From the NCBI GenBank assembly GCA_020431825.1, contig JAGQHN010000028.1, forward strand, positions 1 to 48,543: DNA of 48,543 nt. Direction: 5' to 3'. The number at the start of each line of letters is the position of its first letter. The first letter of the stretch is position 1. The stretch comes from Trueperaceae bacterium (GTDB lineage: Bacteria; Deinococcota; Deinococci; Deinococcales; Trueperaceae). The position numbers and the translations under genes were made by a program. Positions 27,601-34,409 of the stretch are shown in pieces. The notes below the pieces were generated by a model. That model searched no databases. It had not been told where the DNA came from and was given only the letters and a program-made list of their open reading frames with translations.

Positions 27601-30600
27601 ATTGCCTATCTCAACCTCGATAATCTGGAGGATGCAGAGGCATTTGGCCGCGGTGCGATAAGTATGGGACAGGTTTTTGCCAATCAACTGGCAGTTTTGT
27701 GGCAACGTTTTGAACTCGAGCAGGACTTAAAAGACGAGCGCCAACACTTGAGTAATGAAGCACAGTTCCGTACCCGTTTAAATGAACTCATTCAGACGCT
27801 TATGACGCAAGAGCTTGATGAAAGCTTTTTCCAAACGGTTTTACAGGCATCATTGGAAGTCATCCCCGGTGCAGAATCTGGGAGCATTGCGCTGAAACAA
27901 GAGGCTGCTTTTTATTTTGTGGCAGCAGTTGGCTACGATTTGCAAGTGCTTGGCACCGTTGCCTTTGAAAGAGATGATTTTAATCGCTTCAGACAGCGGC
28001 CGACGGGTCCAGAAGTCGTGTATTTTGAGGGTGTAACTGACCCACACTTGTCCGAGGAAAAACGGCGGGCTTTACTGCAGTCAGGATCTGCAGCAAGCAT
28101 ACAATCTACCTTATCAACGACAATCAGCAGTCATGGTGAGGTTATTGCCTTTTTGCACTTTGATAATCACCATTCCTCCAGGGCGTTTTCTCAGGAGGCT
28201 CTCCATATGGCCGAGCTTCTGGCGAATCAGATTGGTGCACTCTGGCAAAGGCTCAAGCTCGAGCAAAATCTGAAGCTCGAGCGCCTGCGTCTCAGTCGGG
28301 AAACCAGCTTCCGGGCTGAGCTAAATGCCCTGATGCAGGACTTTATACTGCGTGATCTGGATGAAGATTTTTATCAAATAGCCCTCGAAAAAGCAGTGGA
28401 AATTATTCCGGGTGCCGAGGCGGGCAGCGTTATTTTGCAGGTGGATGGCGGCTTTGAGTTTGCGGCAGGTGTTGGTTTTGATATCAACTATCTTGCCTCG
28501 AGCCTTTTTAGCAAAGAAGAAATAGCTTCGCAGCGTTCCTGGACCGAACCAGAAGTTCTGTATTTTCGCAGAGATCATTTTGAAGCTTCCCTTAGTAGCG
28601 AAAAGGTCAGTTTGATTCATGATGCGGGCCCCACGCATTTGATTGCGGCAACCCTATCAGTACCCATTCGTTACTCGGGTTACCTGATTGCCTTTTTTAA
28701 TCTGGATAGTTTTGACCCGGCTTTTCACTTTGGTGACGAAGAAATAATGATGGCCCAGGCCTTTGCTTACCAGATTGCAGTTTTATGGCATAGGCATAGG
28801 CTCGAGCAAGGTCTGAAACAAGAGCGCCAGATTGCTCAGGAATTTAAGGATAAACTTAAAGCCCTCCATGAAATTGGCTTTTTGTTATCTCGTGAGCCCG
28901 ATAGCGACAGCATTTTGCGTAACAGTATTCAGTTTGGTCGTGACTTTCTTGATTTTGACCGCTTGAGTCTCTATCTGATGAATGATGCCAGCCACTTGCA
29001 GGGTAGCTATGGCACTTCGGCGATGGGTCATTTGCAGTCTGAATCTCACAGGCGTTTTTCCTTTTCGGCAGATCAAAAATGGGCGGCAGTAAAAGCTCAT
29101 GGCGGCCTTACCTTACATCTTAAAGATGTCGAACTCTACGATGGCAAAGAAGTCCTGGGCCGGGGTTGGCAGGTTTTTAGTCCAGTTCGCGATGGCGACA
29201 ACATTCTTGCCTGGCTTGTCGCTGATAATCTTTTGAATCAGCGAGAGCTAAAACCTTATGAACTGGAGTTGCTCGAGCTTTTTGGTAGTACCATAGCGCG
29301 GCATTTGAGTCAGAAAGCAGCTCAGGCCAAACTCTATGAGCGTGAAGCGCAGTTTCGCACCCTCTTTGAGCATGCGCCCGAAGCCATTCTTATCCTGGAT
29401 ATCGCCACCGGTGGCTTTTTTGATGCCAACTCGCAATCTGAGAAACTTTTTGGCTATCCTAAAGTAGAACTTTTAGAAAAGACCATTGCGTCATTGTCCC
29501 CCGATTTTCAAGCGGACGGTTTACCCTCTGAATCTGGCGATGACCGAAGCTATTTGAAACGCGCCCTATCTGGGGAATATGTCATGTTTGAATGGCTGCA
29601 TAAAGACGCCTCAGGTCGGGTCTTTCCTGCAGAGGTCAGGCTGGTCAAATTACCTCACTCGAGTAAAACTCTGATTCGTATAGGTATCATTGACATAACG
29701 GACCGCAAGCAAGCCGAAATCAACCTTGTTCAGAGTGAGCAGCGTTTCCGTTTCCTCTTTGACAATGCCCCTATTGGCGCTAAAATTGTAGACAAAGATC
29801 TGCGGGTTGTGCAGGCTAACCGGGCGCTGGCTGACATGCTTGGGTACAGCCACGAAGAGTTGCTGAAGTTAAGCATACCTGACATTATCCATCCTGAAGA
29901 TTTTGGTAAAAATCATGAGCGGGTTCTGGACTATGCCGAGCGTCCAGGAGAGATTCTGAACCTGGAACAGCGCTACCGCCATAAAGACGGGCATTATTTG
30001 ACTGCCCTTTCAAGCATTACCTATGAAGGGCAAGAGGGTGACCTTAAGGAAGTCTCACAGGTGGTTGATATCAGTGAGCGTAAGGCACTCGAGCAAGCCC
30101 TCGAGCAGCAGCGCTCGACCCTGGCCATCAAGGTGGCTGAGCGTACCTTTGAACTTGAAGAGGCCAGAAATAAGGCGGTGGCGGCCAGTCAGGCCAAGAG
30201 TGAGTTTCTGGCCAGTATGAGTCATGAACTTAGAACCCCGCTTAATGCCATTATTGGCTTTGCTCAGGTTTTGGGTAAGGAATACCAGCTTGATCAGGAT
30301 CAGCAAAACCTGGTTACGATCATTCAGCGTAATGGCGTTCATCTGCTGGAGTTAATTAACGACGTACTCGAGTTTGCCCGACTCGAGGCCAATAAGAGCC
30401 AGCTTGAACTGTCGGTGGTTGACATCCGCAAGATGATAACTTTGCTTGATGAAATGTTCCGCTTACGGGTTGAGCAAAAAGGACTCGAGTTCCGCATCGT
30501 TATCAGTGATCAGGTACCAAGTCATGCGGTGCTGGATGACAGGAAGGTGCGGCAGGTACTGCTTAACTTGCTTTCTAATGCCGTGAAATTTACCGACAAG

Positions 30601-31482
30601 GGCTTTATTGCGCTAACAGTTGAGCTCGAGCCTGGAGCCAGGCACCTTATTTTTAGCCTGGAAGATACCGGTCAGGGAATTGATGGTGACGAAATGGATC
30701 TTGTTTTTGAAGCGTTTTCCCAGACCCGTTCCGGTCGTGAATCGCAGCAGGGTACCGGGCTTGGTCTGTCCATTTCGCGAAAATTTGTGGAAATGATGTC
30801 CGGGACGATCAAGGTACAAAGTGAGCGCAACCGAGGAAGCCGATTCTCTGTGAGTCTTCCTTTAACTCTGGCTGAAGAGCTTAGCGCCCATTTGTCTATA
30901 AAAGACGAAAGACAGCCGCGTTTGCTGGCTCTGGTCAGCGCAGATTTACAAGAGCCTTTAAGGGAAGCTATGAAAGGACAATACGAGCTTGTCTTTGCCC
31001 AGCAAAATGATATTCAGTGGCTCGAGCAAGAGGTGTTTCAGACACTGATTATTGATCTGGAACTTGCCAATGTTGATCCTTTTGCGCTTATTCAAAGGGT
31101 GAAAAAAGAGGAGCCTTTTGTGGCTGTGGCACTTAGCAAAGATGGGCAAGGCTCTGGCGCCCTGCTGGCAGCAGGGTTTCAGGCCGTTATTGAGCGGGCC
31201 AAGTTTGACGAGCTTAAAGCTTCCTTATCTGAGGGGGCAGAGCCTGTAGCCGCTAAACTGCCCGATTTAGTGAGTTTGAGAAACCGTGTGAAAAACCTCT
31301 CAGAAGATGCCTTAGACAATCTGACACAATCTATTCATAGACTAGATGTAGCGGAGATAGAGCAGGTCGTCAGTGACTTTGAAAGCTACGAACCTGATCT
31401 GGCCCTGTATATTCGTCACTTACTACAGGACTTCGCTTTTGACGAACTAACTAAGTTACTAAGTTATGAGGAGACTCTATGA
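21649..31482 (+). CDS. Giant multi-PAS/multi-GAF hybrid sensor histidine kinase
   Basis: 3277 residues in one uninterrupted frame. Domains by eye: about six membrane segments (20-185); GAF (about 225-385); nine PAS-type domains (about 392-1500), of which numbers 4-6 are close paralogues; five tandem GAF domains (about 1500-2385, period near 179 residues); another GAF (2400-2557); two PAS (2564-2684, 2695-2812); coiled coil; HisKA with His2859 (SMSHELRTPLNAIIGF); HATPase with Asn2977 (LLSNAVKF), Asp3006 (DTGQGID) and GTGLGLSISRK. A degenerate receiver (3085-3195) and a helical tail finish it. It should autophosphorylate in response to many inputs and pass phosphate to the coupled REC-GGDEF-EAL protein, whose ATG overlaps its stop. 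GATGAGG precedes the start. Typical hybrid kinases are 600-1500 residues, so the size is exceptional. Confidence 0.93.
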   Translation: MLAKLKVWLQVPDYGDFEQNRIAEFVQMVFLVGFFSNLVAVLARVVSGASPFSFQVLLNLLYLFGQISLYVGFKRNYLSPRRTATVYAIWGWFVCASGLYFLGASNGLYFIPVSLLIGIVLGYGAGALSGTFALLYGFAYHYLGWHAPETRLPDQSAETLVHYALTFVLSGLVLFQSKRSYQKYIAELEKTKSFEHQTQILVSEKHSLIDDINARLVAENFLKRQTQFQWLISAISVELLSSDIKLDTTLQNCLDKLSRFFKADQAFLTLLSNNVAESQYQTGNLVSDGFSLAALPFLQSLVGESRFVQLDLGSQLPPKMQQDQQYWRELGVDFVAINSFAIDKRQQGIFVFLFKEKVDLSGLDTHLLMLGVLVAAAIRRQQEHRQLLRYKYIFSASREVSYFINADRIILEVNEAYCQLAKKSRTEIVGQPVQSVWDESYFTTYIEPLLKRAFEGEYVHDEGWRLRQGKEVYVVANYGPIYDEEGKLLGVAASGSVETKVKEAEKMLKRQASLLDQIEDRISIVDKNYRYIYSNEANLRLHGVSSEELLGSTVAQIVGKDRFERRSRVYIDRALAGEDVSYQHLYTGADGIERIFELSLTPYYEAGEIKGAIFHSRDLTEKIQLERAQAELAHALEASEEGFILYDSELRVRYFNQRFLALSEVSEFLQLGQKLEDVLRYRISKGLIPEAIGQEDDWIAQLISISRQKTLTTEHKTEKGWLQYSSSPTVEGGLLVFVRDISEKKQADEHVRFQARMIDMLNDAVIATDHESRISSWNSAAERVYGWSAAEVIGKPFLEILPTHYFATTENKMKDQVLEHSKWVGEVKHFHKDGRQLEIAVSVASLLDEQGTFNGLVGVNRDITEQKLVQEQIRAQAELFEIVSEAIIATDNEFVITAWNSSAERIYGWTAEEALGQDLRELVPTEYGPGQYKKVYDGFMGQGFWRGEVKQISKQGKKIDIAASITSRSNGQGEFIGTVAVCQDITEQKLVQEQIRAQAELFEIISDAIIVTDKEFRISFWNLGAEKIYGWSADEVIGEVLADIFPEDYNDSSRKEIEAHYSVEGRWRGELLHRHKQGHFFRVSTSVNQIYDANGELTGHVALNRDISKEYQLKDEQRRLLYAFENSRDAFVLYDGEEKLVTWNERIFEFIPYLQDVLKPGMSYREVLEHRRQFELKDEDPEDWIEKRLQLFREYDGVLDWQSAQGKYLQSRFNKTPEGGILFIVTDVTELKQATKSSDRLYHAIEQSSDAFMLCDANEKLVTYSSRVNEYFPELTQFLQMGQSTTEIFEYLLLQGVFPGAINNEEPYREALVKLMHETFGFDLQTNRERWLRLRSYKTPQKETLLVATDITESKMAELTLQRQAQDLRQSQTIANVTSVRTLWDSVQNKSVKTEFSSQLRVLLDLEGSAPEELNFSPEAFIEFVHPEDRIRVEQDFAALIQNGGTRELEYRIISKKGREKIVFARRSVVARTEDSVHILGALQDVSEQRQTQLALDTSATFRHQLLDLTQQLLEIRLEQTFYQQILEQAVKMIPGAQAGSLIVKVGKHYQYAAALGFDLEALQTIEFEENELYRNSSDFEAERVRFLGEGENLLISEEKRHFLEEVGRVKDIKVTLAVPIIVRETAEAYFYLDNFDSAAAFSDEALELARLFATQVASVWQRFRLEASLEEERRSLRSQTIFRAKLAELIYSAMQGEINNSFLERVLLSAIEVIPDAEAGSLLIKNEEGVFRFVAAVGHDKFLLEDIFLKPEEIYRDLNDPRPLVVRNISNEPIPQERREKLNEAARSDDIKAALSVPIYVEGEARALLSLDNFGSAEAFKAEAVDMASIFASQIGTLWQRFLLEEKLQLEHKQVEEQSFFRMQLNNLVRDLMSGDLDEAAYQRVLYCAVDAIPGAQAGSFIRLNDADKLEFLAAYHFDIVPVKGEQFSYEELGFDKHNKHPRVVRGFEHYITPERKALLEQIGGIADIKATLILPIMLHDRAIAYLNLDNLEDAEAFGRGAISMGQVFANQLAVLWQRFELEQDLKDERQHLSNEAQFRTRLNELIQTLMTQELDESFFQTVLQASLEVIPGAESGSIALKQEAAFYFVAAVGYDLQVLGTVAFERDDFNRFRQRPTGPEVVYFEGVTDPHLSEEKRRALLQSGSAASIQSTLSTTISSHGEVIAFLHFDNHHSSRAFSQEALHMAELLANQIGALWQRLKLEQNLKLERLRLSRETSFRAELNALMQDFILRDLDEDFYQIALEKAVEIIPGAEAGSVILQVDGGFEFAAGVGFDINYLASSLFSKEEIASQRSWTEPEVLYFRRDHFEASLSSEKVSLIHDAGPTHLIAATLSVPIRYSGYLIAFFNLDSFDPAFHFGDEEIMMAQAFAYQIAVLWHRHRLEQGLKQERQIAQEFKDKLKALHEIGFLLSREPDSDSILRNSIQFGRDFLDFDRLSLYLMNDASHLQGSYGTSAMGHLQSESHRRFSFSADQKWAAVKAHGGLTLHLKDVELYDGKEVLGRGWQVFSPVRDGDNILAWLVADNLLNQRELKPYELELLELFGSTIARHLSQKAAQAKLYEREAQFRTLFEHAPEAILILDIATGGFFDANSQSEKLFGYPKVELLEKTIASLSPDFQADGLPSESGDDRSYLKRALSGEYVMFEWLHKDASGRVFPAEVRLVKLPHSSKTLIRIGIIDITDRKQAEINLVQSEQRFRFLFDNAPIGAKIVDKDLRVVQANRALADMLGYSHEELLKLSIPDIIHPEDFGKNHERVLDYAERPGEILNLEQRYRHKDGHYLTALSSITYEGQEGDLKEVSQVVDISERKALEQALEQQRSTLAIKVAERTFELEEARNKAVAASQAKSEFLASMSHELRTPLNAIIGFAQVLGKEYQLDQDQQNLVTIIQRNGVHLLELINDVLEFARLEANKSQLELSVVDIRKMITLLDEMFRLRVEQKGLEFRIVISDQVPSHAVLDDRKVRQVLLNLLSNAVKFTDKGFIALTVELEPGARHLIFSLEDTGQGIDGDEMDLVFEAFSQTRSGRESQQGTGLGLSISRKFVEMMSGTIKVQSERNRGSRFSVSLPLTLAEELSAHLSIKDERQPRLLALVSADLQEPLREAMKGQYELVFAQQNDIQWLEQEVFQTLIIDLELANVDPFALIQRVKKEEPFVAVALSKDGQGSGALLAAGFQAVIERAKFDELKASLSEGAEPVAAKLPDLVSLRNRVKNLSEDALDNLTQSIHRLDVAEIEQVVSDFESYEPDLALYIRHLLQDFAFDELTKLLSYEETL
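24241..24666 (+). repeat. Near-identical 60-nt direct repeat between PAS domains
   Basis: Bases 24241-24300 and 24607-24666 match at 55 of 60 positions, 366 nt apart, which is one PAS unit of 122 residues. They encode the linker EQKLVQEQIRAQAELFEI before PAS 5 and PAS 6. This points to a recent in-frame tandem duplication. Confidence 0.85.
26150..28800 (+). repeat. Five tandem GAF-domain repeats inside the giant kinase
   Basis: The core IPGA-(Q/E)-(A/S)-GS recurs at about 26260, 26796, 27330, 27867 and 28407, periods of 534-540 nt. Each unit starts with a leucine-rich linker (R-x-x-L-x-x-L) and ends with a Trp-containing FA-(N/T/S)-Q-(I/V/L)-x-x-LW motif. The units are diverged in DNA but clearly homologous in protein. 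Confidence 0.85.
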
Positions 31483-33320
31483 GTTTGGCAACCGATCAAA
31501 GAACTTTTGACGTCCTGGTGGTCGATGATACCCATGATAATTTGCGACTTTTATCTAAGGTGTTGACCAAGCAAGGATACGGGGTTAGACCCGCGCCAAA
31601 CGCCCGCCTGGCCCTGGCAGCTGCTATAGCAGACCCGCCTGATCTTATTTTATTAGATATCAATATGCCTGAAATGAATGGCTTTGAGGTTTGTGAAGCG
31701 CTCAAGAAAAACCCGCTCACACAGGACATTCCGATTATCTTTGTGAGTGCTTTAGGGGAAACTTTTAATAAGGTGAAAGCCTTTGATGTCGGGGGCGTTG
31801 ACTACGTAACCAAGCCTTTTCAGATTGAAGAGGTACTGGCTCGAGTCGCCACTCACCTCGAGCTAAGAGGCTTGCAAAAGATACTTGAGCGGCAAAATGA
31901 AACGCTCTCAGACGAAGTGAAAGAGCGCAAACGGGCGCAGGCCAACCTGGAAGTTTTAAATGCCGAACTTGACACCAGAGTTAAACAGCGTACCAGAGAG
32001 TTGCAACTCGAGGTTGAGGAGCGCCGCAATGCCGAACTCAATTTGTTGCATCTGGCCTTTCATGACAGTCTGACTGATTTGCCCAATCGCCAGTCTTTTT
32101 TGCAAACCATCGAAGATTTTTTGGGCTTTCGTGACTTTGCAGTACTGGTTTTAGACCTGGATGGGTTTAAAGTGTTTAACGATAGTCTGGGGCCAGACCT
32201 GGGCGATGAGCTCTTAAAAGTTGTAGCGCAGCGCTTTCTTGCCTGTAAACCGGATAATGTGATTTTAGCGCGCCTGGGCGGCGATGAATTTGCTTTTTTG
32301 CTGCCTGACGCCGATGAGGCGGCGGCTACGGACTTTTCCCTTAAGCTCCTTGACTGTCTAAAAGAACCGCTTAAACTCGAGGCTTCAGAACTCTACCTTA
32401 ATGCCAGTATTGGTATCTGTATTGGTGAGGGTAACTATACGGTGCCAAGCCATGTCTTACGCGACGCTGATACTGCTATGTATAAGGCTAAGTTAACAGG
32501 AAAAGGCAACTATCAGCTTTTTGACATCAGCATGCAAGAAAGTGCTCAGGAACGTTTGCAACTCGAGAGTGATTTGCGCCAGGCCCTCGAGCTTGATCTG
32601 GCAGATCAGCAGCTCGAGCTTTACTTTCAGCCGATTGTTTCTCTTAGAGAGACCAAGGTGGTTGCCTTTGAGGCTTTATTGCGCTGGTCACATCCTGAAA
32701 AAGGCATGATTTCACCTGCCAAATTTATCCCAATTGCTGAAGAGACCGGGCTTATTCAGCGTTTGGGCTGGTGGGTCTTAAGGTCTGCCTGTCGGCAAAT
32801 AAATCTCTGGCAAAAAGAACTCTCAGAAGACATCTGTGTTAACGTCAATCTCTCGACCTTACAGCTAAAACAGCCGCAGTTTTTAGAGCAGTTTAGAGCG
32901 CTTCTGGTAGAACACCATATTCAGCCACATAATCTAAAAGTTGAAGTGACTGAAAGTGCCATTTTAGATGATGCTAATTTGCTAAACGAAATTAGTAATC
33001 TGGGCATTGCCATTTGCATTGATGACTTTGGCGTGGGTTACTCTTCGCTGAGCCGTTTGCAAGAATTCCCTATTCATACGATCAAGATTGACCGCTCGTT
33101 TGTAATGAAGCTCGAGCAAAGCCAGCAGGGCGCAGCGATGGCTGCGATGATTATTGCTATGGCGAAAGGGCTCAAGTGTGAAGTGGTGGCTGAAGGTATC
33201 GAAACCCAGAAACAGCTCGAGCGTTTGCAGCTTTTATCCTGTCAATTAGGCCAGGGCTATCTTTTCTCTAAACCCGTTAATGCTCAGGCGGCACAGCTGC
33301 TTTACAAAAAGGTAGCCTAA
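31479..33320 (+). CDS. Response regulator with GGDEF and EAL domains
   Basis: 613 residues. The receiver domain (about 8-125) has the acidic DD pair in VLVVDDT, phospho-acceptor Asp in LLDINMP and Lys in TKPF. A coiled coil (130-185) leads to a GGDEF domain with an intact GGDEF motif at 267-271 and an EAL domain with intact E398-A-L and DDFGVGYSSL. The protein can therefore in principle both make and degrade cyclic di-GMP. No RxxD inhibitory site is visible five residues before GGDEF. The ATG overlaps the giant kinase stop (ATGA), so it is very likely its phosphotransfer partner. Cytoplasmic. Confidence 0.95.
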   Translation: MSLATDQRTFDVLVVDDTHDNLRLLSKVLTKQGYGVRPAPNARLALAAAIADPPDLILLDINMPEMNGFEVCEALKKNPLTQDIPIIFVSALGETFNKVKAFDVGGVDYVTKPFQIEEVLARVATHLELRGLQKILERQNETLSDEVKERKRAQANLEVLNAELDTRVKQRTRELQLEVEERRNAELNLLHLAFHDSLTDLPNRQSFLQTIEDFLGFRDFAVLVLDLDGFKVFNDSLGPDLGDELLKVVAQRFLACKPDNVILARLGGDEFAFLLPDADEAAATDFSLKLLDCLKEPLKLEASELYLNASIGICIGEGNYTVPSHVLRDADTAMYKAKLTGKGNYQLFDISMQESAQERLQLESDLRQALELDLADQQLELYFQPIVSLRETKVVAFEALLRWSHPEKGMISPAKFIPIAEETGLIQRLGWWVLRSACRQINLWQKELSEDICVNVNLSTLQLKQPQFLEQFRALLVEHHIQPHNLKVEVTESAILDDANLLNEISNLGIAICIDDFGVGYSSLSRLQEFPIHTIKIDRSFVMKLEQSQQGAAMAAMIIAMAKGLKCEVVAEGIETQKQLERLQLLSCQLGQGYLFSKPVNAQAAQLLYKKVA

Positions 33321-34261
33321 GCTTCAAAGAGTTCCGTACTCATGTAGCGGGCAGCAGAGTCGGCTGCCAGACAGAGTACGACCTTGCCAGGGCCAAGCTC
33401 GCGGGCAACTTCCAGCGCTGCATAAATCGTAGCCCCAGAGGACATACCGATAAAGATGCCTTCTTCTTTTGCCAGCCGTCTGGCAAGGGGAAAGGCGTCT
33501 TCTTCATAGACCATCTTGCAGCCGTCCAGCATAGCCAGATCAAGATTTTTGGGTAAAAACCCAGGACCCATACCCTGAAATTTGTGCTGTCCGCGCTCAA
33601 AGCCGTTCATGACGGCACTGCGTGCTGGTTCTACCGCATAGACCTTGATCTCAGGATTTTGCTCTTTTAAATACCGACCTATGCCACTTATGGAACCGCC
33701 GGTGCCGCTTGCCCAGACAAAGGCATCAAGCCGACCCTGCATTTGTTGCCAGATTTCCGGGCCGGTGTGCTGGTAGTGATAGCGAGGATTTGCCGGGTTT
33801 TCAAACTGATTGGGCATAAAAGCGCCCAGTTCTTCGGCAAGTTCTTCAGCTCTGGGTATGGCCCCCTGCATACGCAAATGACCGGGGGTAAACTCGAGTT
33901 CTGCCCCATAAGCCTTAAGCGTACGCTTGCGCTCTTCACTCATGGTATCTGGCAGCACAATAATACAGCGGTAGCCCCTGACTGCGGCCAGAAAGGCCAG
34001 ACCAATGCCGGTATTGCCGCTGGTAGGCTCAATGATGGTTTGTCCAGAGCCGGGTTTCAGGATGCCGCGTTCTTCGGCGTCCATGATTAAGCCTGTAGCT
34101 GTGCGGTCTTTTATGCTTCCGGCAGGATTTTGTCCCTCGAGCTTGACCCAAACCTCAGCCATGTCCGGCGAGACCACTTTAAATAGTCTGATAATAGGGG
34201 TATTGCCAATAAAACTGTCAAACATTCGTCTGGAAATCGCATCTTCACTGACTACAGTCAT
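33317..34261 (-). CDS. cysK: Cysteine synthase (O-acetylserine sulfhydrylase)
   Basis: 314 residues of the PLP-dependent beta family. PLP Lys51 lies in NPAGSIKDR. TSGNTG binds the substrate carboxylate. GTGGSISGIGRYL binds the PLP phosphate, and SSGATIYAA near the C-terminus contains the Ser next to the PLP ring. It makes cysteine from O-acetylserine and sulfide; the CysM form (thiosulfate, or O-phosphoserine) cannot be excluded by eye. Its stop overlaps by four bases the stop of the convergent REC-GGDEF-EAL gene. AGG about 8 nt upstream of the ATG is a weak ribosome binding site. An alternative start is Met13 (MFDSFIGNTP). Confidence 0.9.
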   Translation of the reverse strand: MTVVSEDAISRRMFDSFIGNTPIIRLFKVVSPDMAEVWVKLEGQNPAGSIKDRTATGLIMDAEERGILKPGSGQTIIEPTSGNTGIGLAFLAAVRGYRCIIVLPDTMSEERKRTLKAYGAELEFTPGHLRMQGAIPRAEELAEELGAFMPNQFENPANPRYHYQHTGPEIWQQMQGRLDAFVWASGTGGSISGIGRYLKEQNPEIKVYAVEPARSAVMNGFERGQHKFQGMGPGFLPKNLDLAMLDGCKMVYEEDAFPLARRLAKEEGIFIGMSSGATIYAALEVARELGPGKVVLCLAADSAARYMSTELFEA

Positions 34262-34409
34262 GCTTTAGCCTAAACAATTCGTGCTTAAACCTTGGCTATG
34301 CAAAAGACAGAGAGGGGTAGGTGAAAAGGGAAACTGCGTAACCAAGATAGTTCACTTTTGGCGTTTGAAGCTTGCATTTTCTCATACTTGTAGACCATGA
34401 TAGACAGCA

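Noticed and set aside
24241-28800. CRISPR or other short-repeat array inside the giant kinase
   Set aside because: The repeats are protein-coding PAS and GAF domain units in one reading frame with no spacers.
33317-33320. Frameshift or broken gene end where the GGDEF-EAL and cysteine synthase genes meet
   Set aside because: Both proteins are full length; the four-base overlap is simply two convergent stop codons.
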